A DNA stretch of 64,000 bases from Paenibacillus bovis (GTDB lineage Bacteria > Bacillota > Bacilli > Bacillales > Bacillaceae_C): positions 7,695-71,694 of the forward strand of contig VEFU01000009.1 of NCBI GenBank assembly GCA_007679095.1, given 5' to 3'. This document shows positions 19,847 to 26,789 of this stretch, piece by piece (position 1 is the stretch's first letter; the number at the start of each line of letters is the position of its first letter). Position numbers and translations under genes: made by a program. The notes under the pieces are model-generated. The model saw only the letters and a program-made list of their open reading frames with translations, made no database searches and had not been told where the DNA came from.

Positions 19847-19871
19847 GCGGAAATCAACTTTATGAATTGAT
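19847..19871 (+). repeat. dispersed repeat, copy 2
   Basis: GCGGAAATCAACTTTATGAA then TTGAT; see copy 1 at 17143. Confidence 0.7.
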
Positions 19872-19922
19872 TCCATCATTTATAGCTTTTTCCCGTTTTT
19901 ATTGATTGGTTGTACATAAAAG

Positions 19923-19940
19923 ATATGACAGCTGTCATAT
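19923..19940. promoter_or_regulatory. perfect 18-bp palindrome upstream of DUF418-desKR-like operon
   Basis: ATATGACAGCTGTCATAT reads the same on both strands. It lies 88 bp upstream of the first gene of an operon that encodes its own NarL-type response regulator, so it is a good candidate operator. A second inverted repeat, AATAAAGAT-aacaa-ATCTTTATT (19988-20010), sits immediately before the RBS. Confidence 0.6.
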
Positions 19941-20027
19941 GTAATTGCTGATAGGTGTGAATTCTCCGTCATTCTTTCAACATTTAAAATAAAGATAACA
20001 AATCTTTATTAGAAAAGAGTGATGCAA

Positions 20028-21155
20028 ATGAGGACACAGAGGATTCGACTATTAGATATCCTGCGTGGATTTGCCGTATTAGGAACACTTGGAACAAATA
20101 TTTGGATTTTCGCTTACTTTGGTGACCTATCCTATATTACAACATATGCCTATACATCATGGTGGGAGCTGGATGACCTAATTCGAATGATTGTGTTGTT
20201 TCTTGTAAATGGAAAGTTACTTGGTCTTCTGACAATTATGTTCGGAGTAGGACTCGAACTAAAGTATCGACAAGCACTTAAAAGAGGGAATGCATGGCCA
20301 GGTATTTATATATGGACTTCCTGTATATTAATGATAGAAGGGTTAATCCATTTTACACTTGTGATGGAATATGACATTTTAATGAGCTATGGAGTGACCG
20401 CAATCATTGTCTCCTTTATTATTAAAGGAGGAGATAAAGTTATTTCTAAAGTAATGAAATGGATTGCAGGCATCCATGGAGGACTTATCCTATTGCTTTT
20501 AATTGTGAGCTTTCTCGGGGCAAATATGTCATTGGGAAGCTTCGATGAAGTTGTATTATTATATAAAGAAGCTACATGGCTTGAACAGGTACAGTACCGT
20601 TTATCTAACTTTCTAATATTAAGAAGTGAAGCTATTCTCATCATTCCGATGAATATTTTTCTCTTTTTACTAGGTGTGCGAATGATGCGGTCAGGTGTCT
20701 TTTCTCCAGATGAAAGTGGTAAACAGAAACGAGCAAAACTTCTTAAAATAGGGTTATACATTGGGGTACCACTAAACATGCTTATCTTTGTTCCTGGAGG
20801 CATGTTCGATATGCCAGTTCGTTATCTTTTTGCACCGCTTCTCTCATTAGGTTATATTGCCTTGATTGCAAGATTAGTAGAGATGAAAGAGCAGTTTTGG
20901 CTGTGGAAACGGCTAGAAGATGTCGGAAAAATGTCTTTAAGTTGCTATGTACTTCAAAATTTACTTGCTTCCATCCTTTTTTACAAATGGGGCTTCGGAC
21001 TTGGTGAAACGCTGAGTTCTATTGCTGTTATTTTCATTTGGCTACTGATTTCTGCTGTGCAAATATTTTTTGCAGCTGTTTGGTTGCGGAAGTTTCCGTT
21101 TGGTCCAATGGAGTTAGCACGGAAGCAGGTAGCGAGTATAAGGCTCATTAGATAA
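20028..21155 (+). CDS. DUF418 family membrane protein
   Basis: 375 aa, about 9-10 hydrophobic segments. Seen: the DUF418 family opening RIRLLDILRGFAVLGTLGTNIWIF, and the C-terminal DUF418 domain (GKMSLSCYVLQNLLASILFYKWGFGLG ... FAAVWLRKFPFGPMELARK). These proteins are of unknown function and distantly like acyltransferase-3 membrane proteins. The start is the ATG at 20028, with AAAGAG upstream; GTG 20019 and ATG 20022 are possible alternatives. It is first in an operon with a DesK/DesR-like pair, suggesting it is a regulated target in membrane homeostasis. Confidence 0.85.
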   Translation: MRTQRIRLLDILRGFAVLGTLGTNIWIFAYFGDLSYITTYAYTSWWELDDLIRMIVLFLVNGKLLGLLTIMFGVGLELKYRQALKRGNAWPGIYIWTSCILMIEGLIHFTLVMEYDILMSYGVTAIIVSFIIKGGDKVISKVMKWIAGIHGGLILLLLIVSFLGANMSLGSFDEVVLLYKEATWLEQVQYRLSNFLILRSEAILIIPMNIFLFLLGVRMMRSGVFSPDESGKQKRAKLLKIGLYIGVPLNMLIFVPGGMFDMPVRYLFAPLLSLGYIALIARLVEMKEQFWLWKRLEDVGKMSLSCYVLQNLLASILFYKWGFGLGETLSSIAVIFIWLLISAVQIFFAAVWLRKFPFGPMELARKQVASIRLIR

Positions 21156-21171
21156 GTTTAGGAGGTGTTGT

Positions 21172-22293
21172 ATGTTTAGTAAAATCTATCCAAGCGATCA
21201 AATACGCAGGTACCTAATATTAGATGTTGCAGGGATTATCTTTCTCTTTTCATTTGTGCTAAGTACTAATCATACAATGAATCTCCTTTATAAATTGCTA
21301 CTACTAATTCTCTTTCTAGTATCGTTTTATATTAGTCTCTGGCATAGAAATTGGCTCTTACTAATGGGAGTAACGATCGGGTACGGTTCTCTTGCTATAT
21401 TAGCATATTTTTTCGGCTCCTCACTATTATTATTTGGTTTCTTTTTTGCAGATTTACTTGGGAGAGCAAATAAAAAGAAAATAATTGCTATTGGAATTCC
21501 GATAATAGCAACATTTGCTACATTCGTTATTTGGCATGGGGAAGGAAGTTACTTTACAGTAGAAAACCCTGCGCTGCTATCAATTTTAATTGTGCAATTA
21601 CTGTATCCAATATTAATGCATATACGATTGAAGGCAATCAATTTGCAAACTGAATTGGACGCTGCGAATGAACAAATTGAACAATATATACAAGAAGAAG
21701 AACGGCACCGAATAGCAAGGGATCTCCATGACACTCTAGGGCAAACATTAACAATGATTAAATTAAAAAGTGAGTTAACAACTAGATTAATAGATAAAGA
21801 CCCTAAACTAGCTAAGCAAGAGCTGAATGATATTTTAGGGACAGCACGAATTGCCTTGAAGCAAGTACGGGAACTAGTGACTGATATGAAGTTTGTTTCA
21901 TTGGAAAGTGAAATTGAAAATGCACAAAAACTACTGGGGACAGCAGGGATAGATGTCGTTGTGGAAAGAAAAGGACAAATCCATGTTTTATCTAGTGTCG
22001 ATGAAACGATGCTCGCACTTGCAGTTCGTGAAGCAGTTACGAATGTGATGAAGCATAGTCAAGCGCAAAACTGTAAGTTAGTATTACAAGCAAATAATGA
22101 AAGTTATACCGTAATAATACAAGATGATGGAATTGGATTATTCCATAAGAATAGAGGAAACGGGATACAATCAATGAAGGAGCGAATGCATGCGATACAG
22201 GGGACGATGGAAGTTGAAAATGTTCCTGATGGAGGTACGGTAGTTACATTAAGTGTACCGATTTATTTGCGAAAGGAGAACCCAGTTTTATGA
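21172..22293 (+). CDS. sensor histidine kinase, DesK-like
   Basis: 373 aa. Seen: four to five membrane segments (about 15-135), a short coiled linker (LQTELDAANEQIEQYIQEEE), HisKA_3 with phosphoacceptor His in RHRIARDLHDTLGQTL, and HATPase_c (ALAVREAVTNVMKHSQA, GDG-type boxes DDGIGL and GNGIQSMKERM). The cytoplasmic part closely follows B. subtilis DesK as I recall it. DesK senses membrane thickness/fluidity and controls the fatty-acid desaturase gene. There is no des gene here; the neighbour is a DUF418 membrane protein, so the output may differ. Overlaps the regulator gene by 4 bp (ATGA). Confidence 0.85.
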   Translation: MFSKIYPSDQIRRYLILDVAGIIFLFSFVLSTNHTMNLLYKLLLLILFLVSFYISLWHRNWLLLMGVTIGYGSLAILAYFFGSSLLLFGFFFADLLGRANKKKIIAIGIPIIATFATFVIWHGEGSYFTVENPALLSILIVQLLYPILMHIRLKAINLQTELDAANEQIEQYIQEEERHRIARDLHDTLGQTLTMIKLKSELTTRLIDKDPKLAKQELNDILGTARIALKQVRELVTDMKFVSLESEIENAQKLLGTAGIDVVVERKGQIHVLSSVDETMLALAVREAVTNVMKHSQAQNCKLVLQANNESYTVIIQDDGIGLFHKNRGNGIQSMKERMHAIQGTMEVENVPDGGTVVTLSVPIYLRKENPVL

Positions 22294-22895
22294 TACGAGT
22301 ATTGATTGCAGAAGATCAAAGCATGCTTCGTGGTGCTCTCACTTCGCTTCTGAAATTTGAAGAAGATATGGAAGTGGTTGCGGAAGTTTCAGATGGTGAG
22401 CAGGCACTAGCAGCAATCGAGAAGTTGTCACCAGATGTTTGTCTCTTAGATATCGAAATGCCACATATAAGTGGACTTGAATTAGCGGAAAAACTAAGAG
22501 AATCCGGGAATAAATGTAAGATTATGATTGTAACTACCTTTGCACGTCCAGGCTATCTACAAAAGGCAGTCGATGCAAAAGTAGAAGGATACTTATTAAA
22601 AGATGAACCAATTGAATACTTGATAGAATCTATTCGTAAGGTAATGAACGGAGAACGAGTGATTAGTACCGACCTCGCAGCAGCCCTCTTTTTAAAGGAA
22701 GAAAGTCCGTTGACGGAGCGGGAGGAAGAAGTATTGCGCTTAGCAAATGCCGGAATGACAACAGATCAAATTAGTAAACAACTATTTTTAACAAAAGGAA
22801 CAGTAAGAAACTATTTTTCTACCGCTATTCAAAAGCTACATGCTGAATCCAGACAACAGGCAGTAAATACCGCGGTGGAAAAGGGCTGGATTTGA
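22290..22895 (+). CDS. NarL/FixJ-type response regulator, DesR-like
   Basis: 201 aa. Receiver domain 1-120 with acidic pocket EDQ, phospho-acceptor Asp in VCLLDIEMPHISG, Thr/Lys switch residues TTFARPGYL and GYLLKDEP; C-terminal LuxR-type HTH (LTEREEEVLRLANAGMTTDQISKQLFLTKGTVRNY). Partner of the kinase immediately upstream. The TTFARPGYLQKAVDAKVEGYLLKDEP stretch is very DesR-like. Likely binds the palindrome at 19923 (inference). Confidence 0.88.
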   Translation: MIRVLIAEDQSMLRGALTSLLKFEEDMEVVAEVSDGEQALAAIEKLSPDVCLLDIEMPHISGLELAEKLRESGNKCKIMIVTTFARPGYLQKAVDAKVEGYLLKDEPIEYLIESIRKVMNGERVISTDLAAALFLKEESPLTEREEEVLRLANAGMTTDQISKQLFLTKGTVRNYFSTAIQKLHAESRQQAVNTAVEKGWI

Positions 22896-22906
22896 ACTCG
22901 TAAAAA

Positions 22907-22939
22907 GTAATCTCAGCAACACTATGTTGCTGGGATTAC
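22907..22939. terminator. bidirectional terminator
   Basis: 15-bp stem GTAATCTCAGCAACA / TGTTGCTGGGATTAC with a 3-nt loop. It lies between convergent genes, and its right arm encodes the last codons of the minus-strand gene. Confidence 0.8.
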
Positions 22940-23746
22940 TACTGCGTTACACGCCTTTTCATAAAATTCGATTGGACCAGCGCCACCGATAATCGCATAT
23001 TCATAGCCGATTTTTTTCATGTCTCGTAAACAATGATGGAGTAGCTGATATCCAATTCGGTTTCTTCGCTTTGTAACCCCCATCGGTCCGAAATAACATT
23101 TTTTATTTTGATAAACATCATATGCGGCAAAGCCGACAATTTCCTTCTCATCTACTGCTATATAAATGGTAGGTTGCTCTTTTAAGAAACCATTCTTTAT
23201 TGTATCAGCCCACTCATGAGAAAAATGGTTAGAGACAAAGGAAGTAAGTATTTGAAAGTCTGCTTGTGTTACCCTTCTAATCATGGGAGATTGCAGTTGT
23301 GGGAACGTATAGTTTCCTAAATGTGTAATCATATCGCGTGAGGTTGTCCCTAACGATAATATCATCTCTCTATTTTCTTCTGTTAAAAAATGGTCTACTA
23401 CGTTTGTTTTCATTAATGCCTTAAGTAAATGTCCTTCGTTTAAATAAATCTGATTATATTTCCTCATATATTGAATGGATTGATTGAATACTACAAGTAC
23501 TTCTTTTGTAATAGCGGTGTTAACAAAAGGATGTTGTAAACTATTATGTTCAGAAGGAAGTGTCTGCTTCCATGATTGAATATCAATATCACATTTAAGA
23601 AAAATCTCACCGAGGACACCTGTCTTTTCTAAAAAACAGGAAGCGAGTAAATGAATAGGTGTCACTACTGCGTTCGCTGCCGCAGCTTTTTGCTCTGCTC
23701 TCCTAATAATCCTCTGAACTCTATCTGTTAGTAGAACATTTTTCAT
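22922..23746 (-). CDS. Clp_N domain fused to GNAT acetyltransferase
   Basis: 274 aa. N-terminal about 1-145 looks like the double Clp repeat (LTDRVQRIIRRAEQKAAAANAVVTPIHLLASCFLEKTGVLGEIF, then NEGHLLKALMKTNVVDHFL), the substrate/adaptor-binding module of ClpC-type ATPases. C-terminal about 155-272 is a GNAT fold (IRRVTQADFQILTSFV, ADTIKNGFLKEQPTIYIAVDEKEIVGFAAYDV, acetyl-CoA loop GVTKRRNRIGYQLL). There is no ATPase domain. GNAT with a Clp_N head suggests acetylation of clients or a sensor for protein damage, but that is inference. The start follows GGGGGAG. Confidence 0.8.
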   Translation of the reverse strand: MKNVLLTDRVQRIIRRAEQKAAAANAVVTPIHLLASCFLEKTGVLGEIFLKCDIDIQSWKQTLPSEHNSLQHPFVNTAITKEVLVVFNQSIQYMRKYNQIYLNEGHLLKALMKTNVVDHFLTEENREMILSLGTTSRDMITHLGNYTFPQLQSPMIRRVTQADFQILTSFVSNHFSHEWADTIKNGFLKEQPTIYIAVDEKEIVGFAAYDVYQNKKCYFGPMGVTKRRNRIGYQLLHHCLRDMKKIGYEYAIIGGAGPIEFYEKACNAVVIPAT

Positions 23747-23855
23747 GTTAATCTCCCCCTTACATAAGAAGGGTTCGTTATGAATCTAGAAAAATCCTTT
23801 CATACGTTTGAGCTAGTCCGATATTTTCTAAAAACTTGCTAGAAAGGGCCTGTCC

Positions 23856-24002
23856 TCAGCCCTTGCGTCTACCTGCCATCATTTGGAAAATAAAGACGAT
23901 TAAAGCAATAACTAATAATACATGTACTAGGTTACCTGCAATATCAAATAGGAATCCTAATAACCATAAAACGAAGATAATACCTATAATGGTCCATAAC
24001 AT
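23856..24002 (-). CDS. Lmo0937-type small membrane protein
   Basis: 48 aa: MLWTIIGIIFVLWLLGFLFD followed by IAGNLVHVLLVIALIVFIFQ and MMAGRRKG. Two hydrophobic segments and a basic tail, matching the Lmo0937 family of Firmicutes small membrane proteins, often stress (SigB)-associated. AAAGGAGAGG lies 8 nt before the ATG at 24002. Too short for routine ORF lists. It is on the minus strand in the 410-bp gap between the GNAT gene and the response regulator. Function unknown. Confidence 0.88.
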   Translation of the reverse strand: MLWTIIGIIFVLWLLGFLFDIAGNLVHVLLVIALIVFIFQMMAGRRKG

Positions 24003-24157
24003 AACTTGATCCTCTCCTTTACTTTTAGTGATATATACCTTTTCATCCTATTGATTAAACACAGTACTTTTCTTTTTTTGATGATAGAAATAACTTGGAG
24101 GAAAAGTATGAATGCATTAAGATAAAATTATCCGATAAAATAGTCAGGAGATTCGTG

Positions 24158-24841
24158 ATGAAAATATTACTTGTAGAAGATGATAAAACAATCGCATCTG
24201 GTTTGGATTATTCACTACAACAGGATCAGTTTTCCACTATTCTTTGTTATAATGTTGAATCTGCAAAAAAGATAATTCAAGAACAGTTAAAAGATATTTC
24301 TTTATGTTTATTTGATTTGTCTTTACCGGATGGTAGTGGCTATGAACTATGTAAACTCGTCAAGGAACGGGCAGATGTTCCGGTTATTTTTCTGACTGCT
24401 GTCGATGATGAAGTAAATGTTGTAATGGGACTTGATATGGGAGCGGATGATTATATTACGAAACCTTTTCGCATTAGGGAGTTACTATCTCGAATAAAAT
24501 CAGTGCTACGTAGATATCAAAAGCATTCGCAATCCAACTCCATGATAGAGCTGGGAGATGTCCGCATTAATTTGTTAGAAGGAAAAGTGTATAAACATGG
24601 GGAAGAGGTTGTGTTAACAGCACTAGAGTATCGGCTATTACTTGTATTTGCCAATCATTTGGGGCAAGTAATGTCCAGAAACCAATTGCTTGAGCAGATC
24701 TGGGATGTTGCAGGCGACTTTGTGAATGACAATACTCTTACAGTATATATCAAAAGATTGCGCGAGAAATTGGAGGATGATCCGCAATCCCCAACCATAA
24801 TAAAAACAATTCGTGGATTAGGTTATAAGGTTGGTGATTAA
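24158..24841 (+). CDS. OmpR-type response regulator of an ABC-transporter-linked system
   Basis: 227 aa. Receiver 1-115 (MKILLVEDD, phospho-Asp in CLFDLSLPDGSG, VIFLTAVDDEVNVVMGLDMGADDYITKPF) and C-terminal winged helix (LTALEYRLLLVFANHLGQVMSRNQLLEQIWD ... LTVYIKRLREKLEDDPQSPTIIKTIRGLGYK). The start is the ATG at 24158 with AGGAG 7 nt upstream. Kinase and ABC genes follow, as in BceRS-AB/VraR-type detoxification modules. A tiny five-codon ORF (ATGAATGCATTAAGATAA, 24108) with its own GGAGG lies in the leader. Confidence 0.9.
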   Translation: MKILLVEDDKTIASGLDYSLQQDQFSTILCYNVESAKKIIQEQLKDISLCLFDLSLPDGSGYELCKLVKERADVPVIFLTAVDDEVNVVMGLDMGADDYITKPFRIRELLSRIKSVLRRYQKHSQSNSMIELGDVRINLLEGKVYKHGEEVVLTALEYRLLLVFANHLGQVMSRNQLLEQIWDVAGDFVNDNTLTVYIKRLREKLEDDPQSPTIIKTIRGLGYKVGD

Positions 24842-24842
24842 C

Positions 24843-25844
24843 GTGCTACGGAACCGTGAAGTGCAAATATTCCTGCTTGTAACCGTCTCTATTGGGATTA
24901 TTATTACAATAATTGCTAGTATTTTCTCAACAGTTGCAGCAATTTTTTCCGCATTCACATCGATACTATTAATTACTGCAGCGATTATCTTTACACGCTG
25001 GAGATATCGCGAAATTGAAAAATTGGCCTCGTATTTACGAAAAGTTAGTAGCGGAGATTATACACTGGATGTACGCGATAACTTTGAAGGGGAACTTAGT
25101 ATTTTAAAAAGTGATATTTACAAAGTAACGCGGATGTTGTCAGAGCAACGTGCTTTATTACAGCAAGATAAGTTAATGCTGACAGATGCTATTTCTGATA
25201 TTTCGCACCAGCTTAAAACACCATTAACGTCGATGATGGTGATGGTTGACTTATTAAGTGACTCGAACTTGCCAGATGAAAAAAGAACGGAATTCACAAA
25301 CAATATTCGTATTCAACTGGAACGAATTGAATGGCTCGTGTCATCTTTACTTAAGCTTTCTAAAATTGATGCAGGGACAGCCCAGTTTAAAAAAGAACGG
25401 GTGGAAGTTAAATCTCTAATACAAAAAGCACTAAAGCCGATTTTAATTCCGATAGATATTAAAGAGCAGAAATTATCGATTACAGGTGATGCTTCTGTAT
25501 CTTTTTTAGGCGATGTGAATTGGACAACTGAAGCATTAATTAATATCTTGAAGAACTGTGTAGAACACACGCAGGATGGCGGGGAAATCATGATTTCCTT
25601 TTCTGAAAACGCCTTGTATACAGAAATAACCATTACGGATAATGGCAAGGGAATTCCAAGAGAGGATCTTCCTTATATTTTCAAACGATTTTTTAAAGGC
25701 AAAAATGCAAGTGATGAAAGTATTGGTATCGGACTTGCCATGGCACATAGTATTATTACGAGCCAGAATGGTACGATTGAAGTGAAAAGTGATGAAAATG
25801 TAGGAACAGAGTTTCATATTAAGTTTTATAAACAGGTTATTTAA
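24843..25844 (+). CDS. intramembrane-sensing histidine kinase
   Basis: 333 aa. Two membrane segments almost back to back (about 8-27 and 31-51), so no extracellular sensor; such kinases usually sense through an associated ABC transporter. HAMP-like linker, HisKA with His in ISDISHQLKTPLTSMM, HATPase_c (N box NILKNCVEHTQDGG, G boxes DNGKGIPREDLPYIFKRF, GIGLAMAHSII). The start is the GTG at 24843, one base after the regulator stop, with AAGGTTGGTGA before it; TTG 24831 and GTG 24834 are alternatives. Ends at a strong terminator. Confidence 0.88.
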   Translation: MLRNREVQIFLLVTVSIGIIITIIASIFSTVAAIFSAFTSILLITAAIIFTRWRYREIEKLASYLRKVSSGDYTLDVRDNFEGELSILKSDIYKVTRMLSEQRALLQQDKLMLTDAISDISHQLKTPLTSMMVMVDLLSDSNLPDEKRTEFTNNIRIQLERIEWLVSSLLKLSKIDAGTAQFKKERVEVKSLIQKALKPILIPIDIKEQKLSITGDASVSFLGDVNWTTEALINILKNCVEHTQDGGEIMISFSENALYTEITITDNGKGIPREDLPYIFKRFFKGKNASDESIGIGLAMAHSIITSQNGTIEVKSDENVGTEFHIKFYKQVI

Positions 25845-25851
25845 GTATTGA

Positions 25852-25886
25852 GAACTACCATTCGTTGTACCAGGTAGTTCTTTTTT
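25852..25886 (+). terminator. terminator of the regulator-kinase pair
   Basis: Stem GAACTACC / GGTAGTTC followed by six T. The ABC genes therefore have their own promoter. Confidence 0.9.
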
Positions 25887-26017
25887 GTTTTTATTTATCT
25901 CAAAACATTTGCATGTCACGGACAAGCATGATGCGGGTCAGGAGGTCGCTACTTAAGCCTACCGACAGGATGTGTGCCTTAGCCTTCCTTCAAGTGCCGT
26001 TCGTATTTTTTCATCTT

Positions 26018-26048
26018 AAGTGACTAAATTGTTATTTTTAAGTCACTT
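26018..26048. promoter_or_regulatory. candidate operator upstream of the ABC transporter
   Basis: Inverted repeat AAGTGACT-N15-AGTCACTT, 58 bp before the ABC start. It is placed where the cognate OmpR-type regulator would be expected to bind. Confidence 0.5.
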
Positions 26049-26105
26049 GAAAGTCATTTTGGATGGATAAACTGTAATCATAGTCATTCATACGGAGGTA
26101 ATAAA

Positions 26106-26789
26106 ATGGAAATTTTAAAAATAGAGAATCTATCGAAGGTATATGGTAAGGGAGAAACGGCGGTAAAGGCTTTAGATAATGTATCTTTTTCTGTAAAAAA
26201 AGGTGAGTTTGTCGCTATTATTGGACCATCTGGGTCTGGGAAATCTACCTTACTACATTTACTTGGCGGTGTGGACAGACCGTCAAGCGGTAAGGTATAT
26301 GTAGATAATACTGATATTTACAATTTGAATGAAACTCAGTTAGCTATTTTTAGAAGAAGACAAATAGGGTTAATCTATCAATTTTATAATTTGATTCCAG
26401 TTTTAACAGTGGAAGAGAATATTTCATTGCCTATGTTACTGGATGGACATAAAGTTGATCCGAAACAGTTTGCGGATATTGTAAAAACTTTAAATTTAGA
26501 AAATCGACTTACTCACTTGCCGAACCAGCTTTCTGGTGGACAGCAACAACGGGTATCAATTGGAAGAGCTATCATTAGCAATCCCGCTATTATGTTGGCG
26601 GATGAACCGACAGGGAATCTAGATAGTAAGAATAGTAATGAAATTATTGATTTGTTAAAAATGTTGAATAAAACATACAATCAAACCTTGATTATCATTA
26701 CGCATGACGAGCGCATTGCTCTCCAAGCAGATAGGGTAATCATGATTGAAGATGGAAAAATCGCCAAAGATGAGGTGGTTCGTCCGTGA
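26106..26789 (+). CDS. ABC transporter ATPase, MacB/BceA group
   Basis: 227 aa. Walker [12 protein letters not shown] (38-48), Q-loop [15 protein letters not shown], signature [14 protein letters not shown], Walker [14 protein letters not shown]-loop IITHDERIA. Typical cytosolic ATPase of the LolD/MacB/BceA class that pairs with FtsX-type permeases. GGAGG RBS. Overlaps the permease by 4 bp (GTGA), so the two are translationally coupled. Confidence 0.95.
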   Translation: MEILKIENLSKVYGKGETAVKALDNVSFSVKKGEFVAIIGPSGSGKSTLLHLLGGVDRPSSGKVYVDNTDIYNLNETQLAIFRRRQIGLIYQFYNLIPVLTVEENISLPMLLDGHKVDPKQFADIVKTLNLENRLTHLPNQLSGGQQQRVSIGRAIISNPAIMLADEPTGNLDSKNSNEIIDLLKMLNKTYNQTLIIITHDERIALQADRVIMIEDGKIAKDEVVRP

